Shown: in pieces, positions 11,839-22,259 of the stretch
Numbering within the stretch: position 1 is the stretch's first letter
Layout: the number at the start of each line of letters is the position of its first letter
Source of the DNA: Tubiluchus corallicola
Lineage: Eukaryota; Priapulida; Priapulimorpha; Priapulimorphida; Tubiluchidae
Assembly: GCA_030141605.1 (NCBI GenBank)
Contig: JAQGDQ010001560.1
Coordinates: forward strand, 1-34,721
Direction of reading: 5' to 3'
DNA: 34,721 nucleotides
Position numbers and translations under genes: made by a program
The notes under the pieces: model-generated
Databases searched by the model: none
Seen by the model: only the letters and a program-made list of their open reading frames with translations
Told to the model about the DNA's origin: nothing

Positions 11839-12338
11839 GGTTTTACACGTCAAAAGTAGACACAGGAAAGTTCAAATGTGACTTAGGTAAGTCAAATGTA
11901 GACATAGGAATTTCGAATGTGTTTTGGTAACTCAAATGTCACTTAGGTAAGTCAAATGTAGATGCATTACTTTGAATAAATCGGTAACTAAGTTATTTAA
12001 GTGCAAATTAGAAAAAGATAAACCAAAGATAGTGCATCTATTAGTAGGCCTATAACGTTGTTATTTTAACTTAGGAACAATTATTAAATTGAAATTAAAG
12101 AAGATTAAATTTAACATCCTTAAACTTTACCACCTATCCATATTGGGATTGAGATACCAATGTCACCTTTCACTTGACATGTGTCTACATTTGACTTACC
12201 AAAAACGCTTAAGATATCTTGAAAACCATTGTTAACACATTTGAATTACCTAAATCTACATTTGAGTTACCAAGACACATTTGAATTACCTAAATCTACA
12301 TTTGAGTTAACGTAGGTCTACATTTGACATGTAAAACC
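11839..12338. mobile_element. TATA-flanked MITE-like element, right-arm copy
   Basis: This is the inverted counterpart of 1497-1991, starting GGTTTTACACGTCAAA and ending TTTGACATGTAAAACC, with TATA at 11835-11838 and 12339-12342. It carries the same degenerate GGTAAsTCAAATGT motifs. It differs from the left copy by indels: the left copy has additional TTGGTTTGTG repeats, and this copy has an extra block around 12160-12190. Confidence 0.7.
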
Positions 12339-12536
12339 TATATATGCCTGATGGTATTAAAAGCAAAACAAAATGTACCCCAAAGTCCAAAACATAAAAA
12401 CGGGTCACGTTCACAATAACAATGGGTTCTAAACAAAATAGACTGCATTGTTTTGTTGACAATGACGTAGATGTTCCAAAGTTTTGAGTGAAAGCTATTC
12501 CAACACGTAAAAGTAAAGATACAGTTATTAGAATTA

Positions 12537-12776
12537 ATGGATTCAAGTAAGAAAGGGCAGTTTCCACTTGGTCAAGACAGCTTCAATGCTTTTCTGCAAG
12601 AAATTGCACCTATCAAGCTGTATAGCACTTACTATGCAAAAAGAGAAGCTTTTACAGATGCTCTGGTAGCCCATGATATAAACAGTGTATACAGTTTTGA
12701 AAATGCCAATGCATTAAATTCTTTTGTAAACTTGATCAAAGAAGAACATTATGGGTTAAATCTAGCAGATTATTGA
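12537..12776 (+). CDS. Small ORF of the inverted repeat, right copy, function unknown
   Basis: A 79-codon frame starts at ATG with MDSSKKGQFPLGQDSFNAFL and ends NLADY. An in-frame stop lies 46-48 bases upstream (12489-12491). It is repeated in the left arm at 1056-1298 with one residue change over the first 60. I do not recognise a family; the protein is small, soluble-looking and rich in Y, F, A and N. The antisense frame 12307-12567 begins at GTG and is less credible. The sequence could be a true gene of a large transposable unit, a captured exon, or chance; its age cannot be judged from two recent copies. Confidence 0.35.
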   Translation: MDSSKKGQFPLGQDSFNAFLQEIAPIKLYSTYYAKREAFTDALVAHDINSVYSFENANALNSFVNLIKEEHYGLNLADY

Positions 12777-13108
12777 ATAGCATAATGATGAAATTTCTGA
12801 CATAATGTTTCATCTCGTACTGTAAACAGGAATGCTGATGTTTGATGAATATTTGATGTGGAGTGTTTTAATGAGGAATGTTTGATGTGAAAACAAACTA
12901 ACTTAACTAAGAACCAAACGTTTATTCTCAATACTCACTCATTAACGTATTAAACACCTTAGTAAAAAACGATGTAATGGAGCTTTGTTAACCTTTTCTG
13001 CACATGCACTGCATGAGTCTAGTATTGTAATTAACGAACGTATTGTAATTAATATTTATAAAATGCATCACCTGAAAATAGAAGCATATGTAAATAAATT
13101 CATAATAA

Positions 13109-13590
<482 letters not shown>

Positions 13591-13977
13591 TTGCTGTAGT
13601 TAAGTAGTTAAAACTACCAAGCTATAGCTAAGACTAAGCTTTAACACCATCTCGTAAATATTGATTTTTGCCAGCTGCCGGCGTAAAAATGCCAACGAAT
13701 AAAAGTCTAAGCACGTCTATAAAACCACCATAAAGCAAATCGAATTTTATCTGAAAACTAAATTAAATTAGACCACAAAGGTGTCGCGACTTTGCTCGTT
13801 GAACTGAAATTCTTGACAAAAGAATTATCGGTTTAAACGCAAAAGCCTAAGAAGTAAGAATTGTCAATCGGTTGGGACAGCAGTTTATAAAAAAGTGAAT
13901 AAACGCCATTAACCTCTGCTTAATATAATAGTAATTTCATGATGATAAACCTAGATGTGTCTATAAGCTTGGGGGTT

Positions 13978-14328
<351 letters not shown>

Positions 14329-15414
14329 AAATTAGTGCACGAACTGAGTGTTATTATAATATTTATGTGTCTCGTGCGAGTCCTTCAGTAAATCACAACC
14401 ACCCGTGGAGTGATTTATTTGTGTTCAATGCTTTGACTCACTGCACTGTCTATACAAACACCATGATAACTTCTATTGCCACTTCAAATTGTGCGAACAC
14501 AATAGGTTTATTCTTAACTTCGTTTTAAACATGGGTGAAATGAACTGCTATATTTGCATCATTTGCTAACTATCAAACTAATGGTTATTATTATAAATTT
14601 GGGGACAACCACCTTCATGCAATATTAGTCACCATGATTACCTTACTACATAAAACGTACTATAATTAGTTTATTTATAATCAGTTCAGTTAACTTCTAT
14701 AACATTTACTATTTAACGACTTTTGCAGTTGCCTGAATTTAGTTAGCGATACAGTTTTCCCAGAATTTTGTCTTACACGAATTTTTGTTGACTTCTACTT
14801 TAACAATGTTAGCATTATGCACAGATTGCAATGAAACAGAAAATTTTACTTAAATTAAAACATGCCATATAAATCGCTTTGCGTAACTATGCTCATTTCT
14901 GAAACGTTGAAAGGCTAGAACTACATTGAGTCGATTCATTAGAGGAAACCACGTGACTCCATTGAAGCCATGCAGCTCTGTTAAAACTATGCACCTATGT
15001 TGAAACTATGCAACTCTGTTGTTATCAAACTAACAGCATGTCTTTAGAGCTAGCAAGTGGGGGTATTAGCATTGAAATCACGTTTGAATCCTTTTCCACG
15101 AGAGGGCTTTTTCTGCTCTTTAGAGTCGGAAAGCACGTGGCATTAAAGATTTAAACCGAAGAGAGCTGGTTGGTTAAAATTCTAAAAAAAACATTTCACT
15201 AGAGACGTTAGATCAGCTCCAAGTAGAATTTCAGTAACTGATGTTGAATTCCCATTTGATTTTCATTCATCTGCATGAAGTTAATCGAATAAAATTTTAA
15301 CAACATTTTTGCCATAACGTAAAAGCATGTATATTGGATGTCCCAAAATTTTCGTCCTGATAAAACGTTATTTTATTCGTGTTCTTATTTCTGAAAAACG
15401 TGCATTTATTTTAG
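14329..15414. other. No gene seen
   Basis: AT-rich intergenic sequence. A short repeated phrase, AAACTATGCACCTATGTTG / AAACTATGCAACTCTGTTG, occurs near 14983-15020. No other supported feature. Confidence 0.45.
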
Positions 15415-15984
15415 TATACATTATGGCAAGCAGCAAAAAAGTGTCAAGCAATCAGCGGATGGGCGTATTTACCATGATAAGTGGCACGACTCGAACCTAG
15501 CCTAATTAGCAAAGGTAATCCTCTAAGATGAGGTAAGAACCAGAAAAGGGATTAGTCATGTCCGGGTATTTATGCCTCCTCCCTCAACAAGAGGAACAGC
15601 CAGCAGCAGTCTGGTACAAACTACACTCATCCACTTACTACTCAGGTCTACCACTTTTTAGTTTTGATCGTCAGGTACACACCATAACCACTCAGCTATA
15701 TTGCTTACCATTTTCATACTTAAAATTTTCACTGCAAACAGAAAATTTAATTGCTATTAGAAGTTTAAGATAAATTTTTGGGATTCATTCAAATTCGTTT
15801 TATGAAAATAATGTTCCAGGTATAAAATCAAAGAAATTTGGCATTGTGACTGTAACATCAAAGTTTTTGAAACATACAACAAATACAAACTATACTATGT
15901 AAATATGTTAAAAATTTCAAACCATCAATATTATTAGATTTTGAATTAAATAAAGTTTTCGTGAGCCACTTGCCATAATGTATA
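15415..15984. mobile_element. Possible MITE bounded by exact 16-bp inverted repeats
   Basis: TATACATTATGGCAAG at 15415-15430 is matched exactly in inverted form at 15969-15984. The similarity stops after 16 bases and no clear longer target duplication is seen beyond a possible TA. It may be a small Tc1/mariner-like non-autonomous element or a chance pair. Confidence 0.3.
15484..15706 (-). repeat. SINE-like sequence with Pol III A-box and B-box motifs
   Basis: Read on the minus strand, TAGCTGAGTGGTTATGGTG (near 15701-15683) looks like a tRNA D-arm / A box, and GGTTCGAGTCGTGCC (near 15497-15483) matches the B-box consensus GGTTCGANTCC well. They are about 185 bases apart, far more than in a tRNA, so this is not a tRNA gene. 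A rearranged or composite tRNA-derived SINE is the best guess. Confidence 0.35.
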
Positions 15985-16575
15985 ACAAATAAGCAGAGAT
16001 GAAAAAAGCGTGACGCAGAATAAAGCTGTAGTTTTATTACTGGCAATTGCTCACAAAAGTTTTTATTTTACCTTTTATAAAAAAATCGCATCATAAATTG
16101 CAAATATTTAATACAAAAACACCAATAATTACAACACAGCAAAAGTACTTTGATTTTTAATGTCTAATCATGCTTATGCTTCCGATACTGCTCACTAATT
16201 TCATGCTTATGCTTCCGATTTGCTCACTAATTTCATGCTCCGGCTACAGGACAAACAGGTGTTAATTTTTGACAGATGTTAAACCAAAATAGAGGCTAAA
16301 CAGGCTAACATAGAATGCTAAAAATTTATCTAACTTACTACACAGTATACGGTTAGAAGAAAAGCAGGATAACAAATTCATCAAGTTTTTACACAATAGG
16401 AATTCTGGCAACTCGAATTAGTTGGAGGAAGTTTTTAATAACTTTAAGCCTTAATACAGTAATTGCACTTCAGATAAAATACATCAGCAGATGTGTGTAG
16501 ACTTTCTCCAAGCAATAAACTGCCTTACAACACTTCCATACATGGATATAAATACAATATGATATTATTTACATG
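15985..16575. other. Intergenic / DNAAF3 downstream sequence with a short direct repeat
   Basis: A roughly 33-bp phrase starting TCATGCTTATGCTTCCGAT and ending GCTCACTAATT occurs twice between 16168 and 16237, with a third partial TCATGCTCCGG. No gene is supported. Confidence 0.5.
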
Positions 16576-16581
16576 TTTATT
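16576..16581 (-). terminator. Candidate poly(A) signal for DNAAF3
   Basis: AATAAA on the minus strand, about 260 bases past the DNAAF3 stop codon. It is the first canonical hexamer I found downstream. Hexamers are frequent in AT-rich DNA, so this is a candidate only. Confidence 0.4.
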
Positions 16582-16841
16582 CATGTCAATATTATTGCCA
16601 CAACTTCTTGACAATAATAGGCATAAATTTCTGAGTGGAGTTGCTTTTAGCAATGCCTGTGCTTATGTTGACTAAAACTAAGACAGTTAAATGAGAAATA
16701 AGTTTCTTAGTTACAGAGTTACAACATTTAAGCAAACAACAGGCTGTACAGGCAGCAATAAACAGCTACTAATTCAAAAGCCACTAATTGAAAATATTTA
16801 AAATACTGTATGCAAACCTTTTGATTTTTATATTGAAAAAT

Positions 16842-18152
16842 CTATTTGCACCCATTAAATGTGAAATGAAGTAACGAATCCTTCATAGGATCGCAAACTG
16901 AATCTGGAGTGCAATAAGCTGCCTTGGCAATGGACTCCACCTTTTTAATGTACTCATTGCTTTGCTCTTTCGAAACTTCCAGGAAAAATTTTGTGGATTC
17001 AATTATAACTTTGGCATCCTGTTTAAAAGTAACGCTCAGCTCTGGTGTTAAATTGTGAACCAGAGCTCCGGATATGAAGATCACATCAAAATAGTCTTTG
17101 TATGCCTCTTTTAGATGCAATGTTGCACCACCATTTATAGGCAAGAAGTGGATTACTGACTTATCTTCAAACACTTCAAACTCTTTACCTTCAGAATCCA
17201 CATTTCCTTTCGTCGATTGATCAGATTCATCTTCCCTGTACTCTTTGCCATGGCATAACTCATACAACATTGAAGTCACATTGATTTCAGACACATCTCT
17301 AGCAGTTTTTGTATAAACTCCATTAAGTTTTTTCATTGCACCAGCATCTTCACATTCCAAGCCATAGGAAATATAAGGCGATGTCACAATATCTCCCCAG
17401 TATCCCCAAATGAGGGTGTTTCGGGAACTATTTGGGACTGACTTTAGCGATGCAAGAGTTTTGTTAGGATAAATAAAATCGCCCTCTCTCGACTCAAATG
17501 CTATACCCATTTCTCTCCACTTTTTGTATTCTCTTTTATGAACAATGTCAGCTTTACGGTCACATAGTTTCATGCTGTAATCCCAGTCATAGATATTTTC
17601 ACGAGTATCATATCTTGTACCCAGGTGCTGTCTAATTCTGTTCTCCCACATTTGTGCAATAAAAAAATTCTCATCTTTTCTCCAAAACTTGTAAATAGCT
17701 TCCAAGACATCTCTTTCCTTAAATTTCAAGTGTGACAGGCTTAGGAAATGCAATTTGTCTGGAATATCTAGCTCAGATACTATTTTGATCAGTTCTGTAG
17801 CTTTTTCAGTTATATAATCTCTGGTTTTGCTTCTTATCAACGCGTTGCCAAACATTTCTAAGAATAATTCTACTTTTTCACACAAGCCCATTCTTTCTGA
17901 TGACTCTGCCACCAAGCACATGAGCAATATCTCTCTTGCTATGATTTCTAGATGACTTTCAAGGACATAGAAACTTATTTTACCTGAGATATTTTGCTTA
18001 TATAGTCTAGATAATGATTTCAAGATATGCCGTCCGTCGCAAGAACCTATCAGTAAAATATTCGGATTAGTTTTACCCGACGGTAAAAACTCACACAAAT
18101 CAAGAGCAGGTGAATGACCCCACAGGGTTATGGAACCCATGCCTGATGTCAT
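16842..18152 (-). CDS. DNAAF3: Dynein axonemal assembly factor 3, complete single-exon reading frame
   Basis: This is a cytoplasmic factor needed to pre-assemble axonemal dynein arms before they enter motile cilia (PF22 in Chlamydomonas, DNAAF3 in humans). The 436-residue frame runs from ATG at 18152 to TAG; an in-frame TAA lies about 28 bases upstream, so the start is secure apart from the alternative Met5. Family landmarks occur in order: LWGHSPALDL (residues 8-17), GSCDGRHILKSLSR (about 37-50), FYVLESHLE (about 61), ERMGLCEKVELFLEMFGNAL, LSHLKFKERDVLEAIYKFWR (about 138), RQHLGTRYDTRENIYDWD, KKWREMGIAFE, NKTLAS, GYWGDIVTSPYISYG, and HFLPINGGATLHLKEAY near 350. These cover both halves of the family (DUF4470 and DUF4471). 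It is shorter than the human protein (about 540 residues) because the variable C-terminal extension is missing. No intron interrupts it, unlike the many-exon vertebrate gene. No frameshift or stop suggests decay. Confidence 0.95.
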   Translation of the reverse strand: MTSGMGSITLWGHSPALDLCEFLPSGKTNPNILLIGSCDGRHILKSLSRLYKQNISGKISFYVLESHLEIIAREILLMCLVAESSERMGLCEKVELFLEMFGNALIRSKTRDYITEKATELIKIVSELDIPDKLHFLSLSHLKFKERDVLEAIYKFWRKDENFFIAQMWENRIRQHLGTRYDTRENIYDWDYSMKLCDRKADIVHKREYKKWREMGIAFESREGDFIYPNKTLASLKSVPNSSRNTLIWGYWGDIVTSPYISYGLECEDAGAMKKLNGVYTKTARDVSEINVTSMLYELCHGKEYREDESDQSTKGNVDSEGKEFEVFEDKSVIHFLPINGGATLHLKEAYKDYFDVIFISGALVHNLTPELSVTFKQDAKVIIESTKFFLEVSKEQSNEYIKKVESIAKAAYCTPDSVCDPMKDSLLHFTFNGCK

Positions 18153-18241
18153 GTCTTCTGTTTTGGTCCAAAACTGCGATTACTAATAAACGTTTTACCA
18201 GTTAATTCGCTGAAGTAACTCACTAATCTACGTACACTAAG

Positions 18242-18390
18242 TGTTTACAACTGCGCACGCCATTTGTAAACAAAGCCTTGGTAACGGGCTCGCGAGGGGT
18301 TTGGGAACGTAGTCGAACGGACTGCGTAACAAAGGGGCAGCAGTTGGCATGGCAGCAAGCTAGCAGTTGCCGCTCGTTTATTGTGTTTAC
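18242..18390 (-). promoter_or_regulatory. Candidate ciliary promoter: forkhead sites and an X-box-like element
   Basis: Forkhead core sites occur at 18242-18248 (TGTTTAC), 18265-18272 (TGTAAACA) and 18384-18390 (TGTTTAC), about 90-240 bases upstream of the DNAAF3 start. AAAGCCTTGGTAAC at 18272-18285 matches about 10 of 14 positions of the RFX X-box (GTTRCCATGGYAAC), with a good right half and a weak left half. FOXJ1 and RFX factors are the known activators of motile-cilium genes. The sites are seen; their use is inference. Confidence 0.45.
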
Positions 18391-19021
18391 CGTGACCCCG
18401 CTGAATCCTCTTCATCCCTTAGGTCCTTAGGATGAGCTCAAAATAATGACATGGTGGTAGGGTTTCTTTATTCATCACAATTGTATTCAAATTCTGTATC
18501 AAACATTTTTCTCGATTTCATATAGTTTCCAATAAATCATAAACTCTTTATAATGTTTCTCAGCTTGCACTTAGAATCTCTGTCTGTCTGCCTTCACATT
18601 TGTTTCTATATAACATGGTTTTCTTTTTATTTACAAGTTGAAAAAGTACTCGGCTGAATCCTCTGCTGAACTAGACAAAAGAAACAATAAATTGTTTTTA
18701 GCAAAAGTTCTTGTAATTTTGTTTAACTTACACTTAATCTGTACCGCCATTTTTCGTCATTTCATTTTTTACCTTTATAAAAAATCTCGTTTACAGTTTC
18801 TTCTGTGCAGCTGTCTCTTTTGTTAACTTAGTACACCAGCCACTATCCATTTGCAACAACTTTCTGTAGTAGCTGCTAAAAATGGTTTTTATTTGATCTA
18901 AATCCTCTTTCAAAATATCATCATTTCTCCTTGCAACCCCTTCTTCTCTTTTAGGCTTATCTATTTTTTCTTAAATTTCCAGAAGGAATTAGCGTCGAAA
19001 TTACCATTCACTGATACCACC
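18391..19021. other. No feature seen
   Basis: AT-rich intergenic sequence upstream of DNAAF3. The open frame at 18638-18826 is short, hydrophobic and unremarkable. Confidence 0.45.
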
Positions 19022-19473
19022 CAGTGGCAGATTTAAGGGGTGGGCCCAAGAGGCCTGGGCTCCCTTTCATAGTAGCAGTTACCGCACACCAAGTGAATAT
19101 TTTCTCTGGATTATAAGCTTTAGAAGGTTTAGTGGTAGCTTTTAATGATTTTTATCGAGTAAAAAGTTCTGCATTAATGATTTCAGTGTAAAAACATTTG
19201 TGCCCTTTAACTGATAATTGAAGTTTTTGGCAAAGATGTCGCTGTGCGCAATTATATGCTATACTAGCGTGTTTACTAGTGTATTGGTGTGTAATTAAGA
19301 GTCAAAAGTTTGAGGTGACATAATGAGTTTTAAACTATTGAATTTGCTTAAGGAAATAGTAAGAAAAATGGTCTAAAATGCAGTAAAATGCATCGGTAAC
19401 CGGGGTTCCCTAGACCCCCTAGCTGCCTTTTCGCTGGGCCCCACCATTTTTCTAAGACCTGTATCCGCCGCTG
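19022..19473. mobile_element. hAT-like MITE (CAGTGGCAGAT ends)
   Basis: The left end is CAGTGGCAGATTTAAGG and then GGGTGGGCCCAAG; the right end, inverted, reads CAGCGGCGGATACAGG, then GGTGGGGCCCAGCG. Shared imperfect terminal inverted repeats with GC-rich subterminal GGGCCC blocks resemble a widespread hAT family whose ends read CAGTGGCGGATCCAGG. The 8-bp flanks (ATACCACC, CTAACTGC) do not match well. No coding capacity. Confidence 0.6.
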
Positions 19474-19656
19474 CTAACTGCTAATTAGGTGAAATGAGCT
19501 CATGCTTTACGAAAAATGTGAACCTAGCCCAAGAATAATTTAAATATCGGCGCAACTCGTGAGTTTAGCAATTTGAAATGAATAAACTGCTCAAGAAATC
19601 AAATCACTGTTTCGTCTGTATCTACAATTATGAGCAATCCTAAATAGGTCCTATAT

Positions 19657-20077
19657 CAGGGGTGTGCAAATTGCGGCCCGCGAAGAGATTTGTCAACCTA
19701 ATGAAAGTGCGGCCCGGGCGATTAATTGAGTGTATCCAGCTGAAGTCCGTGCCACGATCCCAAAGATAGTGCGGGTAGTTTTTTCTACTAGATTGGATGC
19801 CATTAACCCTTACAAGACGGTTGTAGCTTAATCTCACTGTACTACACAGACTGTGTGATACGCATTACTAATATGGATTGTAAAGAAATTACCACTATCT
19901 GTCCCGAAAGTAGAAATATATGGTTTGTAATATAAATTTTAATAACTTCTAAAATAGTTTCTTGAGTGTAGTAGTAATGATGTACGCAGGTCGGATGCAA
20001 AAAAATCGTCTGTGGCCCACAGGAATTGCGGGAAAGTTTAATGTGGCCCGGCTAGTCAGATAATTTGCACACCCACG
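19657..20077. mobile_element. hAT-like MITE (CAGGGGTGTGCAAA ends) with 8-bp target duplication
   Basis: It begins CAGGGGTGTGCAAATTGCGG and ends AATTTGCACACCCACG, an inverted repeat with the terminal CCTG mutated to CACG. The flanks TCCTATAT (19649-19656) and TCCTACAT (20078-20085) match at 7 of 8 positions, the target-site size of hAT transposons. CAGGGGTGTGCAAACTGCGGCCCGC-type ends are a well-known hAT signature. The internal frame 19640-19837 is not a gene. Confidence 0.85.
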
Positions 20078-20085
20078 TCCTACAT

Positions 20086-20686
20086 TATTAGGTTTAAGCT
20101 GAGGTCAGAACTACAGAACCCGAGTTGATTTTTGCTCCTGTTTATTCCAATAGTTTCCAACGTGAATATGAAACAAATATGGGAAACCTTCGAACTTGCA
20201 TCGTTTATAACAAACGTAATTATTACACCCACACGCTTCTGTACAGATGCGTTTGTAGGACAATCGTTACAATGTCGCATTTAGTAGCTAACCTACTTTG
20301 CTGAGATTCAGCAGGGCTAGCTCAAGAATCGAATGACTGCATTAGAATTGCAATTCAGATTCAGTTCTTAATTGAGGTAATAAGGCAACGTTGCATGTTG
20401 CCCATCAAGCGGCACAACGAGCTGCTAGTGATTTAAAGCGGCTCCACGCTGCAGAAATTCTTGCACTTCCACAAAATAGAAGCCAATCGATTATGCAAAG
20501 ATGGAGAATCAGTTATATGATCATATTATGCAATGTCATCAGCAGATGGCCATCTGATGTTTGCTTGTTATCTGTGCGAAGACTTGTACATTAAAGATGG
20601 GATCCAGAATGGTTTGTACGCATCAAAATACAGAATAATTTATTTATCTCAATAACATAATCAACATAGCATTAACAAATGATGTG
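20086..20686. other. No gene supported
   Basis: Unique sequence between two MITEs. A 67-codon frame (20391-20594) contains AAQRAASDLKRLHAAEIL, which looks helical, but nothing supports it as a gene. Confidence 0.4.
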
Positions 20687-20931
20687 CAGGGCCTATTTCA
20701 GCCTAGGCAAGGCACGGGGAAGTGGGGCATGTGAGGCCTCATCGGGGGAGGGGGGTGGCGAAGCGCCGGGCGCCCAGAAAATTTTTGAACTGCTAGAACG
20801 TCGGAGAAGCATTTTCGAAGAAAAAATATGGAGTTATACAGTTGTTAAAGGAAAGAACAATTGAAAGAAAAACTGCTTTATTCTCAAGACCAGTCCTTAA
20901 TACTTGGCAATACTGGCAAACGGCGCGCGTG

Positions 20932-20978
<47 letters not shown>

Positions 20979-21071
20979 AGAGAGGAGGCAATATGTTCGC
21001 ATAAAGCAAAAAAAAAATGTTACCTTGGTGGGAGGCCCCCCTAGAAGGTGAGCCCCTTGAAATAGGCCCTG
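20687..21071 (+). mobile_element. MITE with CAGGGCCTATTTCA ends and perfect 8-bp target duplication (copy A)
   Basis: The ends are CAGGGCCTATTTCAGCC and CCCTTGAAATAGGCCCTG, inverted. Identical 8-bp flanks, ATGATGTG, lie at 20679-20686 and 21072-21079. At 385 bp it is non-coding, with an internal GA microsatellite (20935-20970) next to ATAAAGCAAAAAAAAAATG. The 8-bp target size and CAGGG ends fit a hAT-type non-autonomous element. A second copy lies at 33798-34185 in the opposite orientation. Confidence 0.93.
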
Positions 21072-21079
21072 ATGATGTG

Positions 21080-21785
21080 ACTACTAAGAGAGACAGGGTT
21101 GTGAAAAGACCGAAAGGTCATCGAGTCTACCATCCTTCTACTAATTTAATAACAAAACTAGTACAAATAGATTAGTACTGTGAGCTATGTAAATTAAACT
21201 TAAACGTGAATGTAAATTAAATTATTATATTTTATTTAAAGCATTATTCTTGTAGGGAAGCAGTTAGTAGCGCATGCATATGTTATACTTGCATAGCTGG
21301 ATTAGTCAGTAATATGTGAAAATAATTTTAAGTCACAAATTAAAATTAATCAATACTTTTCATGGTACAGACAAAATGTTTAGCGTCTGAAAGTTTACAG
21401 AAGTGTTGTAGATTGTTGCAGCAGTACTTTTACGAATCCCTACAAATTTCTACTAGAATAAGCTATAGTACAAACACCCGCTCAGTAAATCATTTTTACA
21501 AATTACGCTATTTTAGACTATACCAAATTTTTGTACAATTTCAGAGCGGGTATCTTGCAAGCAATGACGGATTTCCAGCAGACACATAAACAACTTTGAT
21601 GAAGAAAAAGCTCGATGCAAAGACTTAAAATCAAAGTGCAGGGAAACGTAAGCCTATTATGACATCACGTAGTATGTAGAAAATAAGTCACGCAGTAGGC
21701 CTAATTATTAGGGTTGCTTATGCTTCGTAGACCTATTCGAACTGCAAACATTTTCAGTGTATTTCTAAACTTTAACTCAGAGAAT
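21080..21785. other. Putative first intron / intergenic sequence, no exon recognised
   Basis: If 21792-22131 is a first exon on the minus strand, this is the beginning of its intron. I could not identify a following exon in 18.4-21.8 kb. The open frame 21362-21589 shows no known features. Confidence 0.4.
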
Positions 21786-21791
21786 ACTCAC

Positions 21792-22131
21792 CCTTATCTG
21801 TTTGTGCATCACTGCTAGCTTTTGCTAGAATTTCTTCTTCCGGTAACATCCCTTTTTGCACAAGAACCGGAACCACTGATAGAGGCACCTCCTCGACCTG
21901 CACGGTCAAGTTTATTCCCCTGTTTTCCAGTTCCCGGAACACGTGTAAGTAACAGCTGTTCAGGGCAAAATATGTCCCGTCTTTTTTTACAACTTGTATC
22001 TTCGGTAGTCCCATCTTTTCCTCTAAGAACTCACATACAAGATTGTTTATAATTTTGGAATCCGGAATTCCGAATGTTGTCCCGTTATTCGCGTCCCGGA
22101 TAAAGTGGATTAGGGATGTTTGTAGTAGCAT
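21792..22131 (-). CDS. First exon of a ParB/sulfiredoxin-fold-like protein (partial)
   Basis: The frame opens at ATG (22131) and gives 113 full codons up to a strong splice donor AAGG|GTGAGT (GTGAGT on the minus strand at 21786-21791), leaving a phase-1 junction. Read through the donor, it stops six codons later. The pattern LPKIQVVKKDGTYFALNSCY followed by LHVFRELENRG and VQVEEVPL resembles the ParB/Srx-like core seen in many eukaryotic proteins (hydrophobic IxVV, DGxYFxLNxxxL, then VFRxLExxG). The family usually has NRRL where this has NSCYL, so catalytic residues may differ. The N-terminal part (IHFIRD...SKIINNLVCEFLEE) fits the preceding helices. Later exons are not identified. The family call rests on motif memory only. 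Confidence 0.5.
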
Positions 22132-22259
22132 GGTATCCTGTTGATCAGGGCGTGCTGCTCTGCGTGCATGGAGTGTCTAATAGGACGCCACCTCTCGGTC
22201 ATTTAAGATTACATCCCCCGAGGAACTGAAAACAAAATATAATAATTTGATATCATTAA

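Noticed and set aside
12307-12567. 86-codon frame (ETALSYLNPLIL...) antisense to the small ORF, also present at 1268-1528
   Set aside because: It begins at GTG rather than ATG, overlaps the ends of the MDSSKK frame and of the MITE-like element, and is hydrophobic by composition. It is conserved between arms only because the arms are recent copies.
15484-15706. tRNA gene on the minus strand
   Set aside because: The A-box-like and B-box-like motifs are about 185 bases apart and no cloverleaf can be drawn.
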